Shown here: positions 23,701 through 35,057 of the stretch, piece after piece | Position numbering within the stretch: position 1 is the stretch's first letter | How the letters are laid out: every line of letters begins with the position of its first letter | Source: Cryptomeria japonica | Lineage: Eukaryota > Streptophyta > Pinopsida > Cupressales > Cupressaceae | Direction: 5' to 3' | Assembly: GCF_030272615.1 (NCBI RefSeq) | Contig: NC_081408.1 | Coordinates: 201,648,341 to 201,712,340 of the forward strand | Length of the DNA: 64,000 nt | Program-made: the position numbers and the translations under genes | Notes under the pieces: generated by a model | What the model was told of the DNA's origin: nothing | Databases searched by the model: none | The model's input: the letters and a program-made list of their open reading frames with translations, nothing else

Positions 23701-24929
23701 ATTGATAATATCCACCCTAGCCTTTCTAAGCTTAACACCCATTTGTCTACTATATGGCTAAATAATGAAGAGGACTCCCTGATTTGGAAACATGATGCCA
23801 AAGGTACTTTAACCATGTCTTCATTGTATTGTGTCCTTTCCCCCCCCCTCCTATAAATCCTTTCTGGTCTAAAGCATGGATAAAAGGTCTCACCCCCAAA
23901 ATCAATTTTTTCTTCTGGACTATCCTCCAAAATAAGATCCTTACCATTGACAACCTAAAAGGCAGACGTTTTGCCCTTCCTAATAGGTTTGTGTTGTGCT
24001 TTCAAGAGGAAGAGTCTGTGGACCACCTTGCCCTCTACTGTTCCTTCTCAGCCTTAGTTTGGGAAAGTTTCCTCAAGAGCTTTAGTTTAGCTTGGGTGTT
24101 TCCAAGTAACATCAGAGATTTGTTCTCATCCTGGAATATTCAATGGACTAACTCTTTTTTGAGATGTATGTGGCAGCTCTCTCTTCCTCACATCTTGTGG
24201 GGTCTTTGAAAAGAAAGAAACAACCAAATCTTCAGGGATGTCTCCCTAAATCAAGATACTGTATTCCAGAAAATTCAAAGGGCTATCCAGGAAAATATGG
24301 GAATCAGGGAGGGTCCTTGTTACTCAAATAACTCCCTGGAGTCAAATATCTTAAGGGCTTGGAATATGAAGATCATCGATGGTCCTAATCTCAGCTACAA
24401 TAAAAGGCTTCAAGATAAATGGCAAACCCCTCCCCAAGGTTGGCTCAAAATCAATTTTGACAGTGCAACCAAAGGTAACCCAGGTCCTTCAGGTTGTGGA
24501 GCTATTCTTAGAGATCATAGAGGAATCTGCAAAGAGATGATTGCTATCCCTATTGGAACCCAAACTAACCATAAAGCTGAAGCTATGGTAGCTCTTCAAG
24601 GCATAATCCTAGCCAAAAAATGGAATTGCCCCTATCTATGGATAGAAGGGGACTCAAATAATATAATAAAGTGCCTCAATGGGACTTCAAAACCTTCATG
24701 GTCGATCCACAACATAATTACTTCTACTATTGACAGTATTAGAACCTTTAAAAAATGCCATATCTCCCATATCTATCGGGAGGCCAACTGTTCTACTGAT
24801 TGGGTTGCCAATGTGGCAGTTAAAAATGAGACAATTACCACATGGATGGGTGAGAGCAGACTCCCCGAAGATGTCAGACAAATCATAAGTGATGAGCGAT
24901 ATAGAAGTACCCCAAAGACTCTTGATTGA
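20741..24929 (+). pseudogene. LINE ORF2: endonuclease, reverse transcriptase, RNase H
   Basis: 20741-21370 is an AP-type endonuclease: MKIISWNIRGLKNPHKHD (catalytic Asn), FLIQETKMS (catalytic Glu) and later GSDHFPI (catalytic Asp-His) at about 21410. 21383-21784 and beyond has the linker with WLKEGDRNTRFFH. RT runs from about 22216: ISLIPKTQGADSLDKFRPIS, GFVPGRQILDS, LDLSKAYDRVDW, SRGLRQGDPISP and the catalytic QFVDDTIIMG (about 22807). 22978-23574 holds ATYLGLPMG. A zinc-binding-type region follows at about 23900-24060. RNase H at 24420-24860 begins WLKINFDSATKGNPGPSGCGA. Stops at 21368, 21782, 22534 and 22912 are TAG and those at 23572 and about 23690 fit TGG changed to TGA/TAG; all are C:G-to-T:A changes. 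It nicks DNA and reverse-transcribes at the nick. Confidence 0.92.
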
Positions 24930-24940
24930 TAGGGTAATAA

Positions 24941-26783
24941 TGAAAAGTACTGATGTGAGCACTTCGAGTTATTTCTATAATGAGAAAATCACTCATTATA
25001 TCATCAATGCCATCAACTCCCACACTTTTTGGGTAATTGTTTTAGCTCCGAAAAGCTCTTTGTTTAACCAGCTCTACAAGTTTCAAAATTTGGCTGTGAG
25101 AAGCGACATCATGGGCGGAAATAAAAGATGATATGAGCCAAGTAGCTGCAAAGAATGGAAATAGAAGGAAGAGGTGTGGGTATTTCGTAGAAGGGTGGTC
25201 TCTTGAACTTCATAGAGAGACTCCACGGCCGTGATGGAATGGTAACTAGCCTTTTCTACAAAAACTGGAAGAAGGGCATGTTAAAAATGGGTGACCAAAT
25301 TGTGGAAATTGATGAAGATTTAATTGCTAAAGTTATGGGTCTCAGTAGGGAAGGCTGCAACTTCTACAGAGACAGGAAGGTCAGCAGGGAAGCCATTGAA
25401 AGGTACCAGGTTACTGAGAAAGAGAAAAAATGACTGGTAAAGTTGAGCAAAACCTACTACCCACCTAGGGCTTTTGCCAAACCCTGGCGGGAAATTCCCT
25501 TTGTTTTAATGTGGTATATTACTCTAGATGGTAGGTTTACGAAAGTCTATGGGTATCATTTTGTTCTGTTAAACCACTTTAGGCATAATGATGAGGTGAA
25601 TTTTCCTTATTTCTTGCTTTGCTCAATGAATGCTTCCCTTAAAGCCTACAAAGAGAATCCTCTAGGTGATGCTGCAATGCACCAAGGCCTAATGGTCCTA
25701 ATTTATGACCATTTAAAGGCCAGTCAAATTAATCAGATGCAGCCCTCTATGGAATCTAAGGAAGATATGTTTGATTCTAATTTTTTGGAGGAGGAATCTG
25801 CCAATGATTCCTCGTCTAATACTGAGGATAGCTTTGATGATTCAGAGTATGAGAGTAGTAAGAAGAGGAAAACAAGACCCTCATCTTCCAAGGGCAAAAA
25901 ACTTCAAATCAAACCCTTGATCAGCATCTCTTCAGAAGAAGAGGATTCAAATTATTTTGAGGAGAAGAAGAACCCTAAAGGGTTTCTAAAGAAGAAAATT
26001 AAAAACCAAGCCTAGACCTAGAAAAAGCATAAGAAAAAAGAGGAGACTGGCAAGGAACCAGAAGCTGAGCACAGCCTGGAAAAGGAGACAATGGAAGAGA
26101 CTCTCAGGGTTGCTGACACTATCTCCACCCTCCATATCCCTAAAGATGAATAGGTAACCCCTGGAAAAGCGACTCCCCCCTATGGCCCTCCTCCCGAGGG
26201 CTTGCATGGTTTTATGAAAACTATGGAATGGCTCATTGATGGTTACAAGAAAGTTGTGGATGAGTATAAAAAACTATGCAACAGAGTCCTGATTCTGGAG
26301 ACCATTAATATAGGGGAGGGGAATACAATAGCTAACTATATTAAGGATCTGAAAAACACTATTGCTAAAGTGGAAGACATCAGAGATGCTTTCAACCCCA
26401 GGTTTGAGAAGATTGAAAAGGAGATGCTGGACAGAAAAAGCCTTGCGGAAACTAGTGAAAAAACACTCTCGAATACTGTCACTAAAGTGGGAAAAATTGA
26501 GGAGTGCCTTAAGAATATCATGGAGTAGAGCCTTAGTATTATGAAAATCTCAGCCAATAATACTCATACCCTCATCAGTAAGCTTGATGATGACAAGGAA
26601 ATTCAAGAAATTGACCTAGACGCTGAAGGTCTAGGGGAAGCTCAAGGTCCCAGAACCTGCACCAGAGGCAAGAGGAAGGAAAAGAAAATGAACAAGGATC
26701 TGGAAGAGCTGAAAGCTGTCGGGGCTACCTATGATGAGTTGGTGATAAAGGCAGAGGACCTGCTAAAGAAAATTGCTGAGTAG
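24941..26783 (+). pseudogene. Extra ORF downstream of LINE ORF2
   Basis: Joined across one frameshift (about 25195) and several stops, this would encode roughly 600 residues. The N-terminal part includes SLFYKNWKKGMLKMGDQIVE, then DEDLIAKVMGLSREGCNFYR and KVSREAIERY. The middle reads PWREIPFVLMWYITLDGRFT and FRHNDEVNFPYFLLCSMN. An acidic/Ser-rich linker (25780-25960) leads to a lysine-rich stretch and a coiled coil (26202-26783), ending in a basic patch (TRGKRKEKKMNK). The first half recalls the 'putative plant transposon protein' type also suggested for the second ORF of C1. No enzyme motif is visible. It could be a displaced ORF1, a captured retroelement ORF or a separate element. Confidence 0.5.
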
Positions 26784-27005
26784 CATCTCCCCGGTTTCTT
26801 TGCTGTGTTTTGTCATTTTGTTGCTTTGTTGTTCTTTCTGTTCGCTAGTCTTCTGGCCAGTCGTTATGTATGTGGACTTTTAATCCTTCTGCTGCTCTTT
26901 CTCTTTCTATGATGTAAAGGTTTCGGGTCCTTAAAACCTATTTTTTAATCAATCTGAACACTACAACACTCCAAAACTATTATTTATAGGGGTGGGAGCC
27001 ACTTA
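26784..27005 (+). other. LINE 3' untranslated region and junction
   Basis: A T-rich tail with GGTTTCGGGTCCTTAAAACC at about 26928, then a short spacer before the exon-like region on the minus strand. Exact 3' end uncertain. Confidence 0.45.
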
Positions 27006-27307
27006 CCTTAAGAAAGTCATAGATGAATCATACAAAACCATTAATAGGATGGGAGAAATATGATCCTCTATGGAAAAAAGAGATATGACCATGTGATAAG
27101 CATGAAAACAATAGCCACATCGTGATTGTTGGGACTCTAAATTTTCAACTAATGGAATGCAATGATTTCTTGAAAACACACTGGTGTCCAAAAATCCGCT
27201 CTTCACCAAAAACCTCTGAACCACACTTCACTTCCTCAAGATCAACAAGATAAATTGGCTCATTACTAATTACCTTTTTTTGACTTGCTTTGAACATGTA
27301 AAGAAAG
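27006..27307 (-). pseudogene. Exon-like remnants of an unidentified gene (3' part)
   Basis: On the minus strand there is a good splice-donor match (TTAAG|GTAAGTGG) at about 27012 and another (AAAG|GTAATT) near 27272. Between them lies coding-like text EVKCGSEVFGEERIFGHQC and, in a frame shifted by one, ENLESQQSRCGYCFHA. The CGYC pair and surrounding pattern faintly recall SET/MYND-type methyltransferases, but this is weak. The frameshift and a stop make it a pseudogene if it is this gene at all. Confidence 0.35.
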
Positions 27308-28059
27308 TGTAGACACCTAAAATTATCATGTTTAATTAATTAAATTTTTTTATTTATTTAATTATTTTGTCCTATGTCTTCTATGAATTAATTAAATTAT
27401 TATTTATTTAATTAATTCATTAATCCTCTTCCAAGCCTTTCCTCATTTAAATAAATACTTTTATTTATTTAAGTTGTCCTTTTCCTAAATTAAATAGCTA
27501 TTTTATTTATTTAATTGATCCCACTTCCTCTATTAATTAAATAAATATTTATTTATTTAATTAATTTATTAGCCTTTTCTACCCATGACACGTGTCATTC
27601 ATCTCTTAATTCCTATACTACCTACCCTCTTATTATTTTCTTATTTCTTCTACCTACCCTTTAATCCTAGCCGACCATTTATCTTTACACCACTTAATCT
27701 TATCCCTTCATTTCCTAAAGTGTTCTCTATATAAGAGGATGTTTCCTTCATTATCAACCCTAATCGATCTTATGCAATCAATACTTCTTGTGATCAAGCT
27801 ATCAACCATATTTTCATTCTTTTTTGAGCTCTTGTGCACGCATAAAATCTGAGAGAAAATATATAAAACAAGATCAATTGAGATTGAAACCCTACTAGAC
27901 ATGTGAATGGTATATTTGGTTTATTTTGTTATTTGCATGGTCTTCGGTATCTTCATTTGTATATGGTGAATTGCTTTCATTGTAAAGCTAAGGTTTAGTG
28001 GTTGATCCTTGTTAGTCTTTCAATATTATTGTTTTCACTATCTATTTTCACCATATACA
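27308..28059 (+). repeat. Solo LTR, Gypsy/Tat-like
   Basis: It starts TGTAGACACCTAAAATTATC and ends ACCATATACA (752 bp). The start resembles the LTR start of the large Gypsy element here (TGTAGACGTAAAA on its own strand), including TTAATTAAATT-rich U3 sequence. A TATA box, CTATATAAGAGG, lies at about 27726. AAAGT occurs across both ends (27304 and 28059), compatible with a target duplication. No interior is attached. The end recurs inverted at 63959-64000. Confidence 0.65.
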
Positions 28060-28430
28060 AAGTGTATCTAAAATCAAACACTCTTCTTGCAGATCACAGG
28101 ATGAATCAATTTCTGACCATATGACTATTGATTGTGGTTTTTGAACATTGCATTCTTCAAGCATAGGATCAAATTTGATAACAATGGCTTCTTTGTTTGC
28201 ACGAATAAAATCATCACTAGGAATGTTATCACACAAAGGAAGCAATTCACTGGCCACTTCATTTGATTCAATCATTAGACTATAAATATTTTCAATTTAA
28301 TCCCTGTGCATACATGCTCTATTCGTTGGACTAACATCACTGGTAACAGAAATTCAAAAAAAATCCATGTGGGATTGTATAACAACTCTTCTAGAAAAAC
28401 AATTTATCCCCTTTTGTGACTTCTTATTAG
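28060..28430 (-). pseudogene. Exon-like remnant of an unidentified gene, split by the solo LTR
   Basis: On the minus strand MIESNEVASELLPLCDNIPS opens at 28275 and stays open (DPMLEECNVQKPQS, IDSSCDLQEECLILDTL) into the LTR. Removing the LTR with one copy of the duplication lets the same frame run on (SLHVQSKSKK) to a GTAATT donor near 27272. A possible acceptor, TATTTATAG, lies just before the start. It is an exon-like unit of unknown family. 28280-28430 shows nothing further. Confidence 0.4.
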
Positions 28431-28475
28431 TTAGTGCATGATCAAGGGGGGCCAAAAAGTGGCGATGTGAAAAAA
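28431..28475 (+). repeat. Left terminal inverted repeat of the DNA transposon
   Basis: It matches the right end (40741-40788, inverted) in GTGCA-GATCA-GG-G-GCCAAAA and in AAGTGGC-ATG, and matches copy B at 7765-7808. Imperfect; exact outer base uncertain by a few positions. Confidence 0.65.
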
Positions 28476-28589
28476 ATAGTCTTCCTCACTCACTTAAAAA
28501 CACGAAAATCTATGTTGACTTTTTGCTTGGCTTGGGTGTCAGTACACCTTGGCCTGGTAATTACCTATGCAAATCGGATATCCAATTTT

Positions 28590-29005
28590 TATTTGTAATT
28601 TTAATTTAAAAAATATATTATATGTTACATATTATATAATATATAATATATTATTATATTATATTATATTATATAATACTTATTATATAATATATTATTA
28701 TATTATATTATATTATATTATAATATAATAATATAATATAATATAATATAATATAATATTGTATTATATTATATATTATAATATATATAATATAATACAA
28801 TACGTATTATATAATATAATAATATATTATATAATACAATATTATATTATATTATACGTATTGTATTATAATATATATTATAATATATAATATTATATTA
28901 TATTATATTATATTATATTATATTATATTACATATTATATATTATATATAATATAATATAATACAATATTTATTATATAATATATTATTATATTATATAT
29001 GTTAT
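28590..29005. repeat. AT microsatellite (TATAAT/ATATTA)
   Basis: About 400 bp of nearly pure A and T, alternating TATAAT-type units in both orientations and likely to form cruciform or hairpin structures. A shorter version is in copy B at 7540-7625. Confidence 0.9.
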
Positions 29006-29075
29006 TTAAAAATAATTTAAGTATAGAAATCAGATATCCGATTTTCTGAGACTTTTATATTTCGACAGTAATAGT

Positions 29076-29101
29076 CCCGTGAGTTATTTTTAACTCACGG
29101 G
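29076..29101 (+). promoter_or_regulatory. Perfect 11-bp-stem hairpin upstream of the accessory gene
   Basis: CCCGTGAGTTA, a TTTT loop, then TAACTCACGGG. It lies 227 bases before the ATG, between two GATATC palindromes (about 29028 and 29118). Copy B has a decayed version near 7290-7310. It could be a protein-binding site or part of the promoter; a terminator role is unlikely here. Confidence 0.6.
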
Positions 29102-29328
29102 CCGCACGAATTCATCAAAAACCGATATCCGGTGTTTTAACAAAAAAATTGCTAAAAAATATCATTTTGAATCATTTTCATTCATTTTTTGTATTTTTTG
29201 TTAATGTTTATTTGATTTTTCATTGAAAATATGGTTTTTTTCATGAAAACTAGGTTTTTTAAAATCAAATACCTAATTATTTAAATTTGTTAACTAAATT
29301 TAATTATTTACATTCAATTAGGTTAAAA

Positions 29329-31251
29329 ATGGGGGATAACAATGAAAACATTGACCAACCACAACTGCAACAACCAAACTCTCATTTGCCAAACCCCCCC
29401 TCAATTCAAGATTTGATTGCACAAAATTTGAATGAATTGAGGGGGATTGCAGAAGTATATCATAGGATCCCTCGTCTAAACCCATTGTTTGATCCTCTCA
29501 CCTCGATCATAAAAAGTATGGAAACCATGACTGAGGAGCACGATGCCACCCTTTTGTGGCGAGATTCTATGAAGGAAAAATATGCAGATGGCTTGTCGTA
29601 TAAGGATATCAAGGATCTTGAGATATCCAAAGCCAAAATCGCCTCATTGTTTGTCAATCCCTGTACTAGTCAACTCATAGATCCCCAAAAAACAAAACTT
29701 TCTATCAAATGGTGCACAAATGATGGGATTGTGAAAAACTTTTGGGATCGTTGGTGGATGGTTTTCAACAAACCACCCAACAACAATCTTGATATCCCCT
29801 TCTATTTCATAAAAAAATTGTATGCTGAGTTTGTTTTACCCAAACATGTGAACTACTTTGACATCCAACCTTTCCAGGGTGTAGGTTTAGGTATGCCCCA
29901 AAATAGACCTGGGGCAGTTAGAGTAGTCCAGGGCCCATATGTCCCCCCTCCTCCTATTGATCCCCCACCTGCAGTTCAACATCTTGATATCATTTGTGAG
30001 GCGGCTTCATGGACCATATCGGCTATTCACTCTTTGAGTAGCCTTTTGGTTTCTCAGGCTGTGTCAGTAGCTTAGCCTTCTCTTGATGGTAGCAGTGCAT
30101 CCAGTGCTGGTGGCACGTCATCCTCGGCTCCACACATATGCATGCCCCATAGTTGTGTCATGTGTGGGCATGTATGCTTGGGTCCACTTGGACAGCTCGT
30201 TGATCCTCATGTGGACAGTGCAGATTATGAAGTGAATGAGATGCATGATGCACCAGATGTTATTACATAGGCTGGAGGATACCCTGGGGAGTCCTCACAT
30301 GCTAGAGGTGAGGAGGCACCATCATCATACATTGATGATGTATTGGTAAGATTTGTGTTTTCATAGTTCATGTTATATTTTAATTAAATATTTATAAATT
30401 AGATAATATTAAGTACTAATTTTTATTTACATGGTCTATTTAACAGTTGATGACCGAGGATGAGTTGAGATAGATTCAGGAGGACACCTTGTCGGCCATG
30501 TCATTTGGCCTTGATAGCTTGACGGTACATATATTATTGCACCTAGTCATTTGTATTTTATTGTACACACATGCTCATCATTTATATTGGTATTAATTAT
30601 ATTATGTAGTAACTTGCATGTATATCTTATTTTACTCTTTTAGGGCACAAGCAGCACGAGTGTGGGGCAGTGTGATTTAGGATCTGGTAGTGCAGTTGGA
30701 GACAAGGGAAAGGTAATTGAATGCAAATATGATTGAATGAATAGTTTAAATAACTTATAGTGATTATACATGTCTAGACATAGACTGATAGTTTCGTATA
30801 CTTGTTGTGTATATATATAGAGAATTCTTGGTTTCACATCCTTGATGACTACACCCAGTATACCTAAAGAAGAAGAAGAGATGCCTCGAGTAGATGTTTG
30901 TTTATTTTATTTTTTGATTAGTAGATATAATTTGTTATTATCAGTGACAAGTATATGCTAACTTGTATCAATGTCATGTTTCTGAACATATGTAGGTTGT
31001 GTATGAAAATATTCAAAACATACCTCCTCTACCAAAGACATACATCAAGAGTCCTGCAAAGCTGAAGAGAAAACGTGGATATGAGGTAAACATGAATAGT
31101 CCAATTATAGTTCATTTTTATGTTAACTTTTTGAATGTGAATTATATAATATAACTAATATTAATCGTGGTTTGTTTTTCTTGTGTAGGATCCTTCAGAG
31201 CCGAGCAGTGCGGCGAAGAGGATAGATTTTGATGATCCATCAGCAGCTTAG
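29329..31251 (+). pseudogene. Six-exon accessory gene of the DNA transposon (3 in-frame TAGs)
   Basis: Exons 29329-30345, 30447-30524, 30644-30712, 30821-30895, 30996-31085 and 31189-31251 are all separated by phase-0 introns of 100-119 bp with GT...AG ends, giving 463 residues. Only three stops interrupt it (TAG at 30073, 30268, 30471), each at a plausible CAG. N-terminal region: Asn/Gln/Pro-rich, then a helical domain (NLNELRGIAEVYHRIPRLNP, LLWRDSMKEKYADGLSYKDI) and WCTNDGIVKNFWDRWWMVF. A proline stretch (PYVPPPPIDPPP) and His/Cys-rich segment (ICMPHSCVMCGHVC) follow, then an acidic linker. The C-terminal end is basic (KSPAKLKRKRGYE), like a nuclear localisation signal. Family unknown to me; a DNA-binding helper of the transposase is the simplest inference. 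The start is supported by copy B (7069). Confidence 0.75.
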
Positions 31252-31711
31252 GATGTTATAGATAGTTTTGGGATGCTTACATGTCTAGTTGGCATGTATA
31301 TTTTGTATATGGACATACATTCATGTATTTAGACATGTATTTTGTTTCAGTTGGCGTTTATGCCATATTTGTGTATGGACATACATTTGTAATCATTTGA
31401 CATTTTTATATATGCAAAAGTTGATATTCAATCATATAAATTGTTGCTCATCTGTGCGTGGTGTTATCATGGAAATATTTAATCTTCATTCCAATAATTA
31501 AAAATGGTTAATAATGGCTATTTAATGAACAATACAATTCATTTCATTTCATTGTAAGTGTTGTTTTTATAATGAACAATATATTTCATTTAATGAACAA
31601 TACAATACAATTCATTTAATGAATAATACAATTCATTTAATCAACAATACAATACAATTCATTCAATGAAAAATACAATTCATGAACAATATAATTCATT
31701 TAATGAACAAT
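31252..31711 (+). repeat. 3' flank and short tandem repeats
   Basis: After the accessory gene come ATGTATTT-rich sequence and then, at 31540-31711, repeated TTTAATGAACAATACAATTCA-like units that run straight into the 359-bp satellite. Confidence 0.6.
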
Positions 31712-34308
31712 ACCCTATGCATGCTCCTATTTTGCGCCCCCACTCGATCAAACGCTCGGGGTCATACCCTACCAACGTCATCCCTTGAGCACCCTAAGTG
31801 CTCAAAATTGTCAAACTTTGATGGGCCCTAACTCGGAATCCATGCCACCTCTGAATGATCTATTTGAACCTATGGGGCCACGAGAGGGGTCCCTACAAAA
31901 TCCTATCTCGGTTTTTCAAGTTTCCCTACAGTTTTAATAGGGTAGCAATTTTTCGGTTGGAAAAAAAATCGTCAGTCTCACTCAATGGAATGTTGTCGCG
32001 TGGCCGATTTCTCATTTTGCTCTTCACGATGACGAACCATCAGCTCCAACATGTCTAGTTAGGCATTATTACCCTATGCATGCTTCTATTTTTCCCCCCC
32101 ACTTGATCGAACGCTCGGGGTTATACCCTACCGGCCTCATCCCTTAAGCGCCCTAAGTGCTCAAAATTATCAAACGTTGATGGGCCCTAATTCAGAATCC
32201 GTGGCACCTGCAAATAATCCATTTGAACCTATGGGGCCATGTGAGGGGTCCCTACAAAATCCTATCTTGATTTTTCAAGTTGCCCTACGGTTTTATTAGT
32301 GAAGCAATTTTTTAGCTGGCAAAAAAATCCTTAGTCTCACTCAATCGAATGTTGTCGCGTGGCCGATTTCTCGTCCTGCTTGTTGTGATGATGAACCATT
32401 GGCTCTGACATGTCTAGTTAGGCATTATTACCCTATGCATGCTCCTATTTTTCCCCCCAACTCAATCGAACGCTCGGGGTCATACCCTACCGGTGTCGTC
32501 CCTTGAGCGCCCTAAGTGCTCAAAATTGTCAAATTTTGACAGGCCCTAACTTAGAATCCATGGTACTTGCAATCAATCCATTTGAACCTATGAGGCCACG
32601 AGAGGGGTCCCTACAAAAGCCTATCTCATTTTTCCAAGTTGCCCTACGGTTTTATTAGGGCAGCAATTTTTCAGTTGGCCAAAAAATTGTCAATCTGAGT
32701 CGATGGAATGTTGTCGCATGGCCAATTTCTCGGTCTGCTTGTCACGATGACAAACCGTCATCTCTAACATGTCCAGTTAGGCATTATTACCCTACGCATG
32801 CTCCTATTTTCCCCCCCCACTCGATCGAGCACTCAGGGTCATACCCTACAGGCGTCGTCCCTTAAGCACCGTAAGTGCTCAAAATTGTCGAACTTTGACG
32901 GGCCCTAACTCAAAATCCGTGGCACCTGTGAATGATTTGTTTGAACCTACGGGGCCACAAGAGGGGTCCCTACAAAATTCTATCTCAGTTTTTTAGGTTG
33001 CCCTACGGTTTTATTATGACAACAATTTTTTGGTTGGTGAAAAAATCATTAGTCTCACTCAATGGAATGTTGTCGTGTGGCCGATTTCTCATTCTGCTCA
33101 TTGCGATGATGAGCCATCAGCTCCAACATGTCCAGTTAGACATTATTACCCTATGCTTGCTCCTATTTTTCCCCCCCACTCGATCGAACGCTCGGGGTCA
33201 TACCGTACCGACATCGTCCCTTGAGCGTCCTAAGTGCTCAAAATTGTCAAACTTTGATGGGCCCTAACTCAAAATCTGTGGTACCTGCAAACAATTCATT
33301 TGAACCTATCGGGCCATGAGAGGGGTCCCTACAAAAGCCTATCTTGGTTTTTCAAGTTTCCCTACAGTTTTATTAGGGCAGCAATTTTTCGGTTGGCAAA
33401 AAAATCGTCAGTGTCAGTCGATGGAATGTTGTCGTGTGGCCGATTTCTCATTCTGCTTGTCACGATGATGAACCATTGGCTCTGACATGTCTAGTTAGGC
33501 ATTATTACCCTATGCATGCTCCTATTTCCCCCCCCCACTCGATCAAACACTCAAGGTCATACCCTACCGACATTGTCCCTTAAGCATCCTAAGTGCTCAA
33601 AATTGTCAATCTTTGACGGGCTCTAACTCAGAATCCGTGGCACTTGCAAATGGTCCGTTTGAACCTACGGGGCCATGAGAGGGGTCCCTACAAAAGCCTA
33701 TCTCAGTTTTTCAAGTTTCCCTATGGTTTTATTAGGGCAGCAATATTTCGGTTGGCAAAAAAATCGTCAGTCTCACTCAATGGAATGTTGTCGCGTGGCC
33801 GATTTCTTGTTCTACTTGTCGCAATGATGAACCATCATCTTGGACATGTCTAGTTAGCCATTATTACCCTATGCATGCTCCTATTTTTTCCCCCCACTCG
33901 ATCGAACGCTCGGTGTCATACCCTACCACCGTCGTCCCTTGAGCGCCCTAAGTGCTCAAAATTGTCAAACTTTGACAGGCCCTAACTCAGAATCCGTGGC
34001 ACCTACAAATGATCCATTTGAACCTATGAGGCCATGAGAGAGGTCCCTACAAAAGCCTATATTAGTTTTTCAAGTTGCCCTATGGTTTTATTAGGGCAGC
34101 AATATTTTGGTTGGTGAAATAATCGTCAGTCTCAGTCAATGGAATGTTGTCGCGTGGCCGATTTCTCATTCTGCTCATCGCAATGATGAACCGTCGGCTC
34201 TGACATGTCTAGTTAGGCATTATTGCCCTATGTATGCTCCTATTTTGACCCCCCACTTGATCGAACGCTCGGGGTCATACCCTGCTGACGTCGTCCCTTG
34301 AGCGCTAA
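31712..34308. repeat. 359-bp tandem satellite, seven units plus a partial
   Basis: Units begin ACCCTATGCATGCTCCTATT at 31712, 32071, 32430, 32789, 33148, 33507 and 33866, and a partial starts at 34225 and breaks off at 34308 after GAGCGCTAAA. The spacing is 359 bp each time. Shared blocks include CGATCGAACGCTCGGGGTCA, CGAGAGGGGTCCCTACAAAA and ATGGAATGTTGTCGCGTGGC. Differences between units are largely CG to TG or CA, as expected for methylated DNA. Frames with NLxGHERGPYK recur in each unit, but 359 is not a multiple of three, so they do not join into one protein. Confidence 0.95.
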
Positions 34309-35057
34309 AATTATATATAAACAAGCATTACATTGTAGACACATAATGATCATGAATATTTTCATGTATTGTATACACATAATTACCATTACACTTGCAT
34401 GTGACATCCATGAAGGGATATGCAAACATGATTTTTTTTTCATGGACATTGTAAATCATCAATATTTCCAAGCATTACACTGTAGACACATAATGATCAT
34501 GAATATTTCCATGTATTGTATACACATAATTTGCTCATGGACATTGTATATCATCATAACAATGTTACATCAATTCACATCCATATACAAATACAACATC
34601 CCACTTCATCTACATCAGACATCCTCATGTCCTAAGAGAAAAGCTTGCCTACAGTAATGCTTGTATATAAATGAAGACCAATACAAATTAGTTTGGCAAA
34701 TTATAAATAATGTGATGTGCTATTGTATATCATCAATAAAGACCTACATGAGCATAAAGGTTTTGCGATAATTATATCATCAAAAATTGTCAGATAATGT
34801 TCTATAATAACAAAAATTGTAAAGCTCATCAAATGCATGATAATAAGTCATGTTGCAAAAATACGTCCCTTCCGATTATATCATGTACCCGCTATGTGCA
34901 TGCAAAAACCGTGTTGCCAAAAAAAAATGTTCATCGATAGACCTGCATTTTCAACACATCCTTAATATACACGTAACAAACTTGATCATTAAGGTTTAAT
35001 GATCATTGTTCAAAATGAAATGCATGATAAACAAAATAAGGCACCATTAAAGACCTA
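34309..35057. other. Spacer with a 147-bp direct duplication
   Basis: AAGCATTACATTGTAGACAC at 34323 recurs as AAGCATTACACTGTAGACAC at 34470, followed in both by the same ATGATCATGAATATTT and GTATTGTATACACATAAT text. The rest (34620-35057) shows no motif. Confidence 0.6.

Larger units (their letters stand above)
20741..26965 (+). mobile_element. L1-like LINE with an extra downstream ORF
   Basis: An endonuclease-RT-RNase H coding region (20741-24929) is followed, 11 bases later, by a second coding region (24941-26783) and a short 3' untranslated part ending near 26965. No ORF1 is visible upstream, where plant L1 elements usually carry it. No reliable poly-A or target duplication was found. Confidence 0.75.

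Noticed and set aside
31855-34301. Repeated NLxGHERGPYK ORFs suggesting a tandem-repeat protein
   Set aside because: The unit is 359 bp, not a multiple of three, so the frame is lost at every unit boundary; stops also occur in each unit.
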